Source of the DNA: Hyphococcus sp.
GTDB lineage: Bacteria > Pseudomonadota > Alphaproteobacteria > Caulobacterales > Parvularculaceae
Reading direction: 5' to 3'
Length of the DNA: 64,000 bases
Assembly: GCA_028285645.1 (NCBI GenBank)
Contig: JANQOV010000061.1
Coordinates: forward strand, 49,988-113,987
Shown in pieces: positions 8,003 to 17,600 of the stretch. The notes under the pieces were generated by a model. It was not told the origin of the DNA and did not search any database. It worked only from the letters and a program-made list of their open reading frames with translations. The translations under genes were made by a program, and so were the position numbers. Numbering within the stretch: the first letter of the stretch is position 1; every line of letters starts with the position of its first letter.

Positions 8003-9121
8003 TCAGCGTTCGTCGATCCGCGAAAGCGTGGCTGTTACGTCGACGCCGTCTCTGGGCAAGTAGGCGCGCAAGAGCACGTAATAGGGGACGCTGCTGGTTG
8101 GCAGACCGTTTTGTCCCAGCCCGTCCGGACTAAGAACAATCGTATATCCGCCATCGCTGTTCGGCTCCATTGTGTAGCTGGTTCTGTCATAGATTTGCTG
8201 TTCGTTGGGAATAAGCAATTTTGTTTCGAGAGAATAAGGCGTCACCGAAATGTAGCCATTGTCCTTGACCAAACCCGCAGGCACATCGAGCCTGTACCGG
8301 CCGTCTGGATCGATGGGTGAGCCGTCGACGTCTGCAAAGGCGGACCAGTATCGCACGAAATCAAAGGGCGTCGCCAACTGGCCGATCATAACGGCGACTG
8401 CGAGATATTTTGGCGGCACGTCTCCTGACTTTTTGGGGATCGCGCCTTTTTGCAAAGCCCCCTCTGCAGAAAGGCGCCGATGCTCGCCGACAAGATAGGC
8501 TTCCGTCGTTGCCTCCAAGCCATCAGGGACTGGATCGAGCGGATAAGACATATCGCCGGCGCCGCCTTGCATGATGATTTGTTTGCTTAACGCGCGCACC
8601 TCGTTGAGATTGTCGACGACCAACATGCGCGTAAAGACGAGACCCTGATCGGTTTCCAATGTAACGATGTTGGCGTCCTCGTCCGGGGACGCTTGATCCG
8701 GCCGCTTGATGACGATGGGCTTGTCAGGGTTTACGATCACAGCAGGCACATTATGGCGCATGTCGTAAACCGCGACCGAGAAAAACCTGTCGTAGGCTGG
8801 CGTCGTCAGGATAACCGGGCCGTCTGAAAGGCTGAACCAGTTATAACCATAGTCGACGGTCGCCTGAGGCGAAACGACGGTTGCGTCGGTTGGATCGACA
8901 AGACCTGTGAATGAAAACGTACCCGGAGAATTGTCCTCCAGCCAGGCTTGCATCATTCGAACCTGTTTGATCTGAGGATAGACCTCGATAAATGCGTCGA
9001 TTTCCGACTGGTCGAAAGATTGTTTCTGGATAGGCTTGCTTTGTGCGGCTGCGGTTGCGGCGCCGATCAGGCCTATCGATGCAAGCCCGATAAGAGGCGT
9101 CACAAAAGACATTATCCTCAT
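8003..9121 (-). CDS. Fused DUF1254-DUF1214 exported protein
   Basis: About 372 residues with a signal peptide (VTPLIGLASIGLIGAATAAAQ). The DUF1254 part has ATVVSPQATVDYGYNWFSLSDGPVIL and the DUF1214 part, near the C-terminus, has DVPAGLVKDNGYISVTPYS and a closing LLRAYLPRDGVD strand. Start at 9121 is supported by AAAGGAG nine bases upstream; the longer open frame to 9301 is not. The protein is expected in the periplasm. It is the fused version of the split pair at 5804-6933, and its neighbour upstream is a LysR gene on the same strand. Function unknown; such proteins are common in genomes that degrade hydrophobic compounds. Confidence 0.85.
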   Translation of the reverse strand: MRIMSFVTPLIGLASIGLIGAATAAAQSKPIQKQSFDQSEIDAFIEVYPQIKQVRMMQAWLEDNSPGTFSFTGLVDPTDATVVSPQATVDYGYNWFSLSDGPVILTTPAYDRFFSVAVYDMRHNVPAVIVNPDKPIVIKRPDQASPDEDANIVTLETDQGLVFTRMLVVDNLNEVRALSKQIIMQGGAGDMSYPLDPVPDGLEATTEAYLVGEHRRLSAEGALQKGAIPKKSGDVPPKYLAVAVMIGQLATPFDFVRYWSAFADVDGSPIDPDGRYRLDVPAGLVKDNGYISVTPYSLETKLLIPNEQQIYDRTSYTMEPNSDGGYTIVLSPDGLGQNGLPTSSVPYYVLLRAYLPRDGVDVTATLSRIDER

Positions 9122-9263
9122 TTCCGAAGCTCCTTTGGATCCGTGATGTAAGCCGATGTTCAGGCCTAAAACAGTCAACGCCGATTGGCTGCTCGCAAAA
9201 TGAATAGGTCTTTCCCACCCCGGATTAAACAGGCTGGGCCGTGCGGCGGCAGTCAGTCGCAGA

Positions 9264-10205
9264 TTACGAGTCGGTAGCCTCGATCTTATAGGCTTCAGCA
9301 TTGATGATGAGCGTGTCGACCAGTTTCTTCGCCGTCAGCGGCATATGCCAATTCTTCCGTGCGCAGATGCCGACTTTCATGGGTGGGATCAGCGCGTCTT
9401 CGCGCAAGAACGCGAATTGATTGAGTCGGCTTAGGTCTTTCTCGTTTTCGGAAAAGACCGACGTCCAAAAGTTTGACCGAGAGACAAGGCGCAGAATGAA
9501 ATCATAATCATCCACCAGAATGCGCGCGCCATCGAAAGGTATGCCAGCGTTTTGAGCGATACGCTTCATACTGCGTTGAAGGCTCGCGGGCGGTGTTTCG
9601 CAAGCCACGGGGTATTTGAGTATCTCCGTTGCCGGATCTTTCGCTTTCAGAACTGGATGGTCTTTGTGCACGACAATCGATACCGGCATTAAAAATAATT
9701 GCTCAAATTTGAGGCTCGGATGCAGGACTGGATCGGTCCCATATTCGTCCTCATACCCCAAAGCGATTACCGCGAAATCAAGCTGGCCGGCGCGGATGGC
9801 GTCGCAAATAACCGAAGCGTCGCGCGTATCGATTTTGAGATGGATGCCGGGATATTCAGATGAGAAAGCGATCAAACTCTTGCGAAAGAAAATGCTCTGT
9901 ATGCAGGGACGCACGCCGATCTTGAGCGAACCTTCTTCGCCGACCTTATGGCGATTGATTTCTGCTTCAATGTCTTGCGCATGGCTCAACAAGTCAGCGC
10001 CCTGGTTTACAAAAAGCTCGCCAAGCCGGGTCAGCTTCACCCCGCGCGGCATACGCTGGAAAATCTCGAACCCTAAACGGTCTTCCATAGCCTGCAGACG
10101 TTTGGTCAGCGCCGGCTGGGTGAGCCCAATCTCAGATGACGCAAGTTGAATGCTGCCGGCCTTGCAGATCTGAGACACGATCTTGATATCGCTGACTTCA
10201 ATCAA
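9264..10205 (-). CDS. LysR-family transcriptional regulator
   Basis: 313 residues: winged HTH at the N-terminus (GSIQLASSEIGLTQPALTKRL, about residues 17-37) followed by a two-lobe effector-binding domain (LKIGVRP, then residues to 300). The start is a TTG at 10205 with AAGGA nine bases upstream; there is no ATG before residue 40. It is divergent from the hexapeptide/crotonase/ligase genes starting at 10353, the usual LysR arrangement, so it probably controls them. The effector may be a CoA thioester or free acid of that pathway (inference). Confidence 0.93.
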   Translation of the reverse strand: MIEVSDIKIVSQICKAGSIQLASSEIGLTQPALTKRLQAMEDRLGFEIFQRMPRGVKLTRLGELFVNQGADLLSHAQDIEAEINRHKVGEEGSLKIGVRPCIQSIFFRKSLIAFSSEYPGIHLKIDTRDASVICDAIRAGQLDFAVIALGYEDEYGTDPVLHPSLKFEQLFLMPVSIVVHKDHPVLKAKDPATEILKYPVACETPPASLQRSMKRIAQNAGIPFDGARILVDDYDFILRLVSRSNFWTSVFSENEKDLSRLNQFAFLREDALIPPMKVGICARKNWHMPLTAKKLVDTLIINAEAYKIEATDS

Positions 10206-10352
10206 TCCGATATTCCTTCTCTTTATACGGATATGAGAACTTAGAATTTTACATTATATCTCAGTCGCCTTCAATGGCGCTCAGACGCAAGCACAGAAGG
10301 GCGATGCAGCGATCTCATCCGCGCATGACGCCCCGCATTGGAGGACGAAACA
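10206..10352. promoter_or_regulatory. Divergent promoter region with LysR-type operator candidate
   Basis: The AT-rich region contains GATATTCC at 10209-10216 facing GGATAT at 10229-10234, an imperfect inverted repeat about one LysR footprint long, right upstream of the LysR start. GGAGG at 10340-10344 is the ribosome site for the hexapeptide gene. Confidence 0.4.
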
Positions 10353-10943
10353 ATGGGGCATGTTGGCAAGGACGTTGTCCTCGACGCGCCGGCTTTCATC
10401 CATGAAACGGCGCTGCTCTACGGCAAGATCGCAATCGGCGGAGGCGCTTCGATTTTCCCATACGTCGTCATGCGGTCTGAGGCCCATGAGATCAAAATCG
10501 GTCAGCGTACGAATATCCAAGACTTCGCCATGATCCATGTAGGCGATTTCACGCCCACCATCATCGGCGATGACTGCTCGATCACCACCCGGGCCACGTT
10601 GCGGGGCTGTACGATTGGCGATCGCTGTCTCATCGGCATCAATGCGACCATCATGGACGGCGCCCATATTGGTGATAATTCAATTGTCGCCGGCCACGCC
10701 ATGGTCGACAAAAACGCCGAATTCGACGCCAATTCCATCATAGCCGGCGTGCCAGCAAAAAAAATCGGCGAACGCGACAATTCCAATGTCACGCGGCTGA
10801 ATTCCGCCATCTACGCTTTGGTGTCTGAAACCTACGCCAAGGGCGAAGAGCGGTTTTCTGACACTCAGCTCCAACAGATCGCCGCCGCCGCTCAAGCCCA
10901 TCAGTGGAATGATCGCATCCTAGAAAGGACGGTCGAGAAATGA
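10353..10943 (+). CDS. Left-handed beta-helix hexapeptide protein (CaiE/PaaY, gamma-carbonic-anhydrase-like)
   Basis: About 196 residues made mostly of hexapeptide turns (IGGGASIFPYVVMR, IGDDCSITTRATL, IGDNSIVAGHAM), which build a trimeric beta-helix. The metal-site His candidates fall in AMIHVG and AGHAMV, as in the gamma-class carbonic anhydrase fold. ATG 10353 has GGAGG eight bases upstream. It overlaps the crotonase gene by ATGA. Relatives (CaiE, PaaY) accompany CoA-ligase/crotonase pathways; PaaY is a thioesterase. I infer a CoA-related housekeeping role such as thioester hydrolysis, not carbonic anhydrase proper. Confidence 0.82.
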   Translation: MGHVGKDVVLDAPAFIHETALLYGKIAIGGGASIFPYVVMRSEAHEIKIGQRTNIQDFAMIHVGDFTPTIIGDDCSITTRATLRGCTIGDRCLIGINATIMDGAHIGDNSIVAGHAMVDKNAEFDANSIIAGVPAKKIGERDNSNVTRLNSAIYALVSETYAKGEERFSDTQLQQIAAAAQAHQWNDRILERTVEK

Positions 10944-11704
10944 CCGCCGCCCCCGTCATTGTTGAAGAGCAAGGCCGTGTTCTGATCATCACGCTAAACC
11001 GGCCAGACGCCCGCAACGCCATCAATCAAGAAATGGCGCAAGCCGTGGCGGCCGCAGTCGATCGTCTTGATGAAGACCAGAACCTCGCAGTCGGGATTCT
11101 CGCAGGCAATGAAAAAGCCTTTTCGTCTGGCATGGACCTCAAAGCTTTCTTGCGCGGCGAGTCCCCGATGATTGAAGGGCGCGGCCTCGCCGGCATCACC
11201 GAAACCCCGCCAAAAAAACCGCTCATTGCCGCCGTGGACGGCTTTGCACTTGCCGGCGGCTGCGAACTCGCGCTCGCCTGCGACATGATCGTCGCCTCAA
11301 AGAGCGCATCCTTTGGCGTGCCTGAAGTAAAACGCGGTCTGATCGCCGGCGGCGGTGGCGTCGTAAACCTGCCGCGGCGGATCCCGCGGGGTCTCGCCAT
11401 GGAAATTATATTGACCGGCGATCCGGTCACCGCGACCCGTGCTTACGAGATGGGTCTAGTTAATCGGCTGACGGATGGTCCGGCAGTCGGCGAGGCGCTA
11501 AAGCTCGCCAAAGTCATCGCCGGGAACGCGCCGCTCGCGGTGCAAGTCTCCAAACAGGTGGTCTTGCAATCGCAAGACTGGGGATTGGACGAACTCTATC
11601 CGCGCCAAAACGAACTCATCGGCCCTGTCATCATGTCGAAGGACGCACAAGAAGGAGCCGCTGCCTTTGCGCAAAAACGACAGCCTGTCTGGCGATGCGA
11701 ATAA
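10940..11704 (+). CDS. Enoyl-CoA hydratase/isomerase (crotonase), both Glu present
   Basis: 254 residues. Oxyanion-hole text AFSSGMDLKAF, then ALAGGCELALACDM and VPEVKRGLIAGGGG. Both Glu residues of canonical hydratases (in GGCEL and PEVKRG) are present, unlike most crotonases further right in this window. The start overlaps the previous stop (ATGA). With the hexapeptide and CoA ligase genes it forms a trio arranged like the carnitine caiE/caiD/caiC set, so hydration or racemisation of an acyl-CoA produced by the neighbouring ligase is likely. The precise substrate is not readable. Confidence 0.9.
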   Translation: MTAAPVIVEEQGRVLIITLNRPDARNAINQEMAQAVAAAVDRLDEDQNLAVGILAGNEKAFSSGMDLKAFLRGESPMIEGRGLAGITETPPKKPLIAAVDGFALAGGCELALACDMIVASKSASFGVPEVKRGLIAGGGGVVNLPRRIPRGLAMEIILTGDPVTATRAYEMGLVNRLTDGPAVGEALKLAKVIAGNAPLAVQVSKQVVLQSQDWGLDELYPRQNELIGPVIMSKDAQEGAAAFAQKRQPVWRCE

Positions 11705-11764
11705 CAAGGAAGGGGATAAAAGCAGCAAGAGAAAAAGCCTGCGCGTCTTACAAGGGAGAGACCA

Positions 11765-13450
11765 TTGACCATCCTCACAGACGAATTGCACGACGCCGCC
11801 CTGGCGCAGCTCACTTCAGAAGGCCAACTCCTAGAGGTTCAGCCGATTGAGCGGCCATGGGGCCAGCAGCTTGCCTTCAAGAACGCCCCGCCGAGCCTTG
11901 GCGGCTTCTTTATGTTCATGTTGCAGCATGCGGAGAAAACCTTCCTTGTCTATCGTGAGGAACGTTACACGTTCGGCGAAACCTGGGCGCACGCCAATGC
12001 GGTCGCGGCTGCCTTGCAAAAACAAGGCGTTCAAAAAGGCGACCGGGTCGTCATCGCGATGCGCAATTACCCCGAGTGGATCTTCGCTTTTATCGGAACC
12101 ATTCTGGCGGGCGGCGTTGCCGCGCCGCTCAATGCTTGGTGGCAAGGTCAGGAGATTCTCGATGCGATTGATGATGCTGGGGCCGCGCTCGCCTTGGTCG
12201 ATGGAGAGCGGCATCAGCGCCTCAGCAGCGTCCACGCCTCGGTCAAGCAAATCGTTATGCGCGGCGAGCCCGCGGATGACAATGCGATCGCGTATGCGGA
12301 CTTTATCGAGGCTGGCGCAACGCCGACGCCTGTGGACATTGGTCCCGATGATGATGCGACCATCTTCTACACATCAGGCTCAACGAGCTATCCAAAGGGC
12401 GCTGTTTCGACCCATCGGGCGCTCACCAATGTCATGTTCAATTTCGCCGCTTTCGGCCTGGCGCAGCAGGCGGTCGAAAAGGGCGTAACCGGAAAAGAAC
12501 CGTCAACGGAACAAGCGGCAACCCTGTTGTCGGTGCCGCTCTTCCACGTCACCGGCTGCCACAGCATATTCATGATCTCCGTACTGGTCGGGCGCAAAAT
12601 GGTGCTGCTCGACAAATGGGATGCGGAAGAAGCGCTGAAACTCATTGAGAAGGAGCGCATCACCACATTCATGGGCGTGCCGACCATGAGCCGCGAGCTC
12701 ACAGAGCACCCGAGCCGCCATCAATATGACTTTTCGTCCCTCACCGAAATCAATGCGGGCGGCGCGGCGCGGCCGGTTGCTCATGTCAAACGTCTCCTGG
12801 ATCAGTTCCCGAGCATTCGCCCCGGCATGGCGTATGGTCTCACCGAAACCAATGGCACAGGGGCCATCAACAATCGCGACGGATATAAAGAGCGGCCCGC
12901 CTCAACAGGACGCGCGCCGAAACCGCTGGCGGAACTCGCCATCTTTGGTGAGGCCGGCAAACCACTCCCCGATGGCGAAATCGGCGAGATCGCCGTGCGC
13001 GCCATCTCGATCGCGCGGGGATATTGGAACCGGCCCGAAGACACAGCGAAAGCGTTCACTGAAGATGGCTGGTTCAAGACCGGCGATCTCGGCTTTTTGG
13101 AAGACGGCTATCTTACGATTGTCGACCGCAAGAAGGACATGATCCTGCGCGGCGGGGAGAACGTCGCCTGCCAGGAAGTTGAAGCGGCGATGCAGGCGGA
13201 CGAAAACGTTCTTGAGGCCTGCGTGTTCGGCGTGCCTGACGATCGGCTTGGCGAGGCTGTTAGCGCTGCGGTCTATGTCTGCACACCAAGCAGCTTCGAT
13301 GCAGATCAGCACCGAGAATTTCTTTCAAATCGACTTGCAGCTTTTAAACAGCCAAGCGTCATTCATGTTGTTGGAGATCCGCTGCCTCGTCTCGGTTCCG
13401 GCAAGATAGACAAGCTCAAGATCAAAGATCGGTTTCGCGCAGAAGCCTAA
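11765..13450 (+). CDS. AMP-forming acyl-CoA ligase
   Basis: 561 residues of the ANL superfamily. ATP-binding motif YTSGSTSYPKGA, A5-type YGLTETNG, the GDLG hinge region (WFKTGDLGFLEDGYL), DRKKDMILRGGENV, and a C-terminal lysine in RLGSGKIDK that catalyses adenylation. TTG at 11765 is the start, with AAGGGAGA upstream; no ATG fits. About 60 bases follow the crotonase gene. It presumably activates the substrate that the crotonase then acts on. Membership of the CaiC/FadD-like group is clear; chain length or steroid specificity is not. Confidence 0.9.
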   Translation: MTILTDELHDAALAQLTSEGQLLEVQPIERPWGQQLAFKNAPPSLGGFFMFMLQHAEKTFLVYREERYTFGETWAHANAVAAALQKQGVQKGDRVVIAMRNYPEWIFAFIGTILAGGVAAPLNAWWQGQEILDAIDDAGAALALVDGERHQRLSSVHASVKQIVMRGEPADDNAIAYADFIEAGATPTPVDIGPDDDATIFYTSGSTSYPKGAVSTHRALTNVMFNFAAFGLAQQAVEKGVTGKEPSTEQAATLLSVPLFHVTGCHSIFMISVLVGRKMVLLDKWDAEEALKLIEKERITTFMGVPTMSRELTEHPSRHQYDFSSLTEINAGGAARPVAHVKRLLDQFPSIRPGMAYGLTETNGTGAINNRDGYKERPASTGRAPKPLAELAIFGEAGKPLPDGEIGEIAVRAISIARGYWNRPEDTAKAFTEDGWFKTGDLGFLEDGYLTIVDRKKDMILRGGENVACQEVEAAMQADENVLEACVFGVPDDRLGEAVSAAVYVCTPSSFDADQHREFLSNRLAAFKQPSVIHVVGDPLPRLGSGKIDKLKIKDRFRAEA

Positions 13451-13486
13451 GCCAGAAGTACGCTCCCCCCCTGAAAGACCATTCCC

Positions 13487-14566
13487 ATGCTGAAATACCT
13501 TACTTTGCTGGCGCTCTTGTTGTTAGCCGGCTGTTTGCAATCGCCGGATTATGACGAGCTCGTCCGCGAGCCAACACCTGAAGAGATCGCCGAAGCGCAA
13601 GCCTATCTCGATCAGCATGATGTGCCCTTTCCCGAAGGGTGGTCCTTCGAGCGCTTTGACATGTCCGACGGCGCGTTCATCCGCGTCGGTAGGGCCGCGC
13701 CGAAGAACCCGACGGCCACCTTGCTCTTTGTGCCAAGCTATACGTCCAGCCAGGAACTCGTCTCAGAGTTTTTGAGCGATTGGTACGGAATGGGATTTGA
13801 AGTGACGGCGATGGATCTTCCCGGCCAAGGCGGATCGATCCGACGCGAGGACGACCCGCAAAAGACCTATACCGGAAACTGGTCTTACTACGGACAATCA
13901 GTGTCTGAGGTCGCTGTACACATCGCTGCGACGCGCCAAAGCGAGGGACCCTTCATCGTCGTCGGCGAAAGCATGGGCGGGCATGCGGTCATTCGCGCCG
14001 CCCATGATGGCGGCCTTGACGATGTTGACGGCCTCTTTCCACTGGCGCCGGCGATTCTACCGCACACGCATAATCGCCCGCCGCTTTGGTTCATGCGGTG
14101 GGAGACCGGCCGCCAGGTCAAAGCCGGTACAGGCGATGAGTATGTGATGGGCGAAGGGCCTTGGTATCCTGGCGAACGCGACAGCGAACCCGAGGATCTT
14201 TGCGGGCGAGAAGAGAGCCGCATGTTCAAAAATGAAGCGCTCCACAGGACCCGTCCAGACTTGCGTGTCGGCGGCGCCACCAATGCCTACATTCATGGTC
14301 TCTTTGTCTCCGCCGATGAGATGGCGGTAAGCGAAACCCTGCCCAACGTCGATGTACCGGTGACGCTGATTACCGCGGGCGACGAGATCTATGTGCAAAC
14401 CGAGATCGCACAGACGCTTTGCACCGACGTGATGACTACATGCGAACTCATCCATATCGAAGAAGCGACCCATTGCCTGCATGTCGATCCCACTGCCGTA
14501 CATGCGCAGATTCATGATGCGCTCTTGGCGTTAGTAGAAAGATCTAAGACCAACGACGCCAACTAG
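13487..14566 (+). CDS. Lipoprotein alpha/beta hydrolase (monoglyceride-lipase-like)
   Basis: 359 residues. The N-terminus is a lipoprotein signal with lipobox LLAGC (Cys about residue 16). The alpha/beta-hydrolase fold follows, with nucleophile elbow GESMGG (Ser), a candidate acid in TAGDEIY and a His in EEATHCLH. It resembles the lysophospholipase/monoglyceride lipase branch. Being tethered to a membrane outside the cytoplasm, it may release substrate from esters before uptake. It follows the CoA ligase by 36 bases on the same strand. Its 3-prime end converges with the carboxylic acid reductase gene. Confidence 0.87.
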   Translation: MLKYLTLLALLLLAGCLQSPDYDELVREPTPEEIAEAQAYLDQHDVPFPEGWSFERFDMSDGAFIRVGRAAPKNPTATLLFVPSYTSSQELVSEFLSDWYGMGFEVTAMDLPGQGGSIRREDDPQKTYTGNWSYYGQSVSEVAVHIAATRQSEGPFIVVGESMGGHAVIRAAHDGGLDDVDGLFPLAPAILPHTHNRPPLWFMRWETGRQVKAGTGDEYVMGEGPWYPGERDSEPEDLCGREESRMFKNEALHRTRPDLRVGGATNAYIHGLFVSADEMAVSETLPNVDVPVTLITAGDEIYVQTEIAQTLCTDVMTTCELIHIEEATHCLHVDPTAVHAQIHDALLALVERSKTNDAN

Positions 14567-14573
14567 ACAGACA

Positions 14574-14639
14574 GTACTGATTTTGCCTCAAACCGGTGAT
14601 CATGAATCGCTTACATCCGCGATAAAAAATGATCAGTAC
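14574..14639. repeat. Inverted repeat between convergent genes
   Basis: GTACTGAT (14574-14581) and ATCAGTAC (14632-14639) are perfect 8-bp arms around a 50-base loop that contains GGTGATCATG. It fills the gap between the convergent lipase and reductase genes and may act as a weak bidirectional terminator or protein site. Confidence 0.35.
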
Positions 14640-14657
14640 AAAGTAAATTTAAGGACG

Positions 14658-17600
14658 CTATTCTCTGAGAAGCTCCAGGGCTTTGAGGTCAGCCAGGTAT
14701 TTTTTTATAAGCGCTTCATCCAAGTGTGGTATGTCGCCCGTTTCCGTGAATACTTCTTTCACCACGCATTTAAATTGTTCAGCAGGCAAAGAAGAGCCCG
14801 GAACAGCCTCGACTGGCGAGTCGAAAACTTCAAGCGCCGGCAGCGACGTCATCGTTCTTACTTCTTCCGGTAAGGCGCGCAAGGCTGCCTCAAAACGTGT
14901 GCGCCAATCGGCGTATTCACTGAGACGTTCGATGGGGATGCCGCTTTGCTCGATCCACGTAACAAACGTGTCCATCGAAACCCTGTCATCATGAGGGTTT
15001 AGGACATGATAGGTTTGGTGTCCGGTTCGTTTGTCTCCGCTAATTGCAACTACTGCCTTCGCAATAAAATCGACTGGCAATCCTTCATAATGGGCGCGCT
15101 CTATCGCTCCTTTGTAAAAGCTTTGCGGTGCGATGCCTGTGAGAGCGAGGCTGAGAATAAGCCGCGTAAAAACATCCGGTACATTGAGTTGGCCACGATA
15201 TAGTCGGTGGGCGAGTATCATATTTGGACGAAACACATTCACAGGCACATCAAAATGCTCGTTGGCCTCGCGCAACAAGATTTCAGCCGCCCATTTGCTT
15301 GCCGCATATCCGGCAGCATATCCATCCCGTAATTGTAACTCGGGTATTGTCGTTCGAATATCTGCTTCCTCGCTCAGCGCTTTGCTGTTTTCTCCGATGG
15401 CTATCGCTATTGTTGAGATGTTTACGAATCTCTTTTTGCGTTTGGTCAATGCAAGGGCGATGAGCTCGGCGGTTCCAGCGACGTTGGGTCGGAACAGCTG
15501 ACGGTACGACATCTTGTGATTGACCAGAGCGCCAACATGGGTGATGGCGTCTACTCGTTCCGTCAGTTCTGCCCAACGTTCAGGCGATAAGCCAAGCTTA
15601 GGCGCAGACAAGTCGCCTGCGATACATTTCAATTGATTGTTTGCAAGAGCTTCAAACCGTTCTTCCAGCACCTTGTCGCCGCTTGCAAAGGCTTCGCGCA
15701 TTCGGGCTTCGGCGCCTGCATCGTCTGCGCCGCGGCCCAAACAGATCAGTTTTCCGTTGTTTTGCGACAACTTTTCCAGCCATTCCAAGGCGATGAACCG
15801 CCCCAAAAAGCCGTTGGCGCCTGTCAGTAATACCGTTCTTGGTTCCTTGGTGCTCGCAGGCGGCAGGCTCGTTGCAGCATTCAGCAGCTCAGCCGGTATG
15901 AATTGGTCAAGGGTCAGATCCGCCGCGCGAAGACGTGTGCAACCCTTGCCGTGAACATCGTCATGGGTCGCGCGGGGAGTTCCATCGTTGTTTCTCAAGT
16001 TCTCGATCTTGCGTGCAAGATCCAAGAGCGTATTCGTCGGATGCAAGATATCGCTAACCTCAATTGGGATGCTGAACACATCTTCGAGCAGCATCGCAAA
16101 AGAGACAGCCGAAAGAGAATCGCCGCCAATTTCATCAAATGATACGGCGCCATCTTCGGGAATATCATCGACGCCGAGAGAGGTTTTTGCGGCTAGTAAT
16201 ACAGTAGTTTCAACCGGAACACTTTCGCTGTTCTCTTTTAGACTGCGTAAAGCATTGTCTTGGGCCTGCGCGATATCGGCGTACATGGCCTCAAGTTGGT
16301 CTTTGTACTTTGCATTGAAAGCGGGGCGCATATACTTTCCAACGCCCGCCAGTAATCCATTTTCAATGGAGAATGGTTCGCGCTCAACGATTATATCGCG
16401 GGGAATTTCATAGGAGTTCAGGTTGTTTGCCGCTGCGGTTTCGCGAATCGCGGTCATCAACTTGCGTTTCAAGTCGTCTGCATTTTCGTTTTCATCGAAG
16501 ATTTCATTATTGGGAACAACGACGCCGAGCAGATACGAACGCGACGAATTTCCGTAAAGAAAAATTTGCCGAATGGCGCCGTCGCCGCCTGAATAAAGCG
16601 CCTCGAGGTTTGAAATCGCGACGAACTCGCCTTGCGTCAGCTTTAATACGCTGTTGCGCCTGTCGAGGAAACGTATTTCGCCAGGCGCGACTTCTTCCAT
16701 GATGTCGCCTGTATGGTAAAAACCTTCGTCGTCTACTAGTTTGGCGTTGAGCTCCGGGCGTTTATAATAGCCTTCAATCAACCGACCTGTCTTGACGATC
16801 AATTCGCCCCGCGGGTGAGGCTTGTCTGTTGTGAAATAGCCGAGTTCGGGAACATCAATGAGTTTGTAGTCCGAGATCGGGGGATTTTGGATAACCCCGT
16901 TCAGAGATATGCCTCCCGTCTCCGTTGACCCATAAGCATCCGTGAGCGGAAAGCCTGTAAGGCTTTCCATGAAGTCCCGCAGTTCTGGTGAGAGCGGTGC
17001 TGACGCAATGACGGCGGACCGCAAACGACCGCCGAGCAACTTCTCTCGTAGCGCGTCAAAATTATGGCCTTCGCCAGGACCGAGCTCACCGCAGGCGCGT
17101 TGATAAAGCAGCTCGCAAATGCGGGGCACCAACCCTAGGTCTGTCGGGCGGACAAGTTTCAAGTCTTCCAGAAAAGAAGACAGATCGCTCAGCGCCGTAA
17201 AACAAAGCAAGCCGCCGCGCGCCAACGTCATGAACGCATAAGAGCTGCCGTAGGAATGGCTCAACGGTTGGTAGTGAAGCACAATTTGAGGCGGCGCATA
17301 CGGCGCGGACGCCCATGGTACGATTGCATTTGATTGCTTGTACATTGCTCCTTTTGGGGAGCCGGTGCTGCCGGAAGTGTAGACAATCGAATTCAAGGCG
17401 TCGTTTGGGTCCGCCGACACACAGGGCTTTACAGGCGCTAATCTCGCGCCGCGATTGCACGCATCCTTAAACGTAACCAGTGCTGCTTTCGACTGAGAAC
17501 GAGCCAGTTTGTCGCGCGCTGTCTCTAGTGCTTCAGATTCATCTGCGTGATCCTCACTTAAATCAAATACAATGATCGCCCGTAATTCATTATACGAAAG

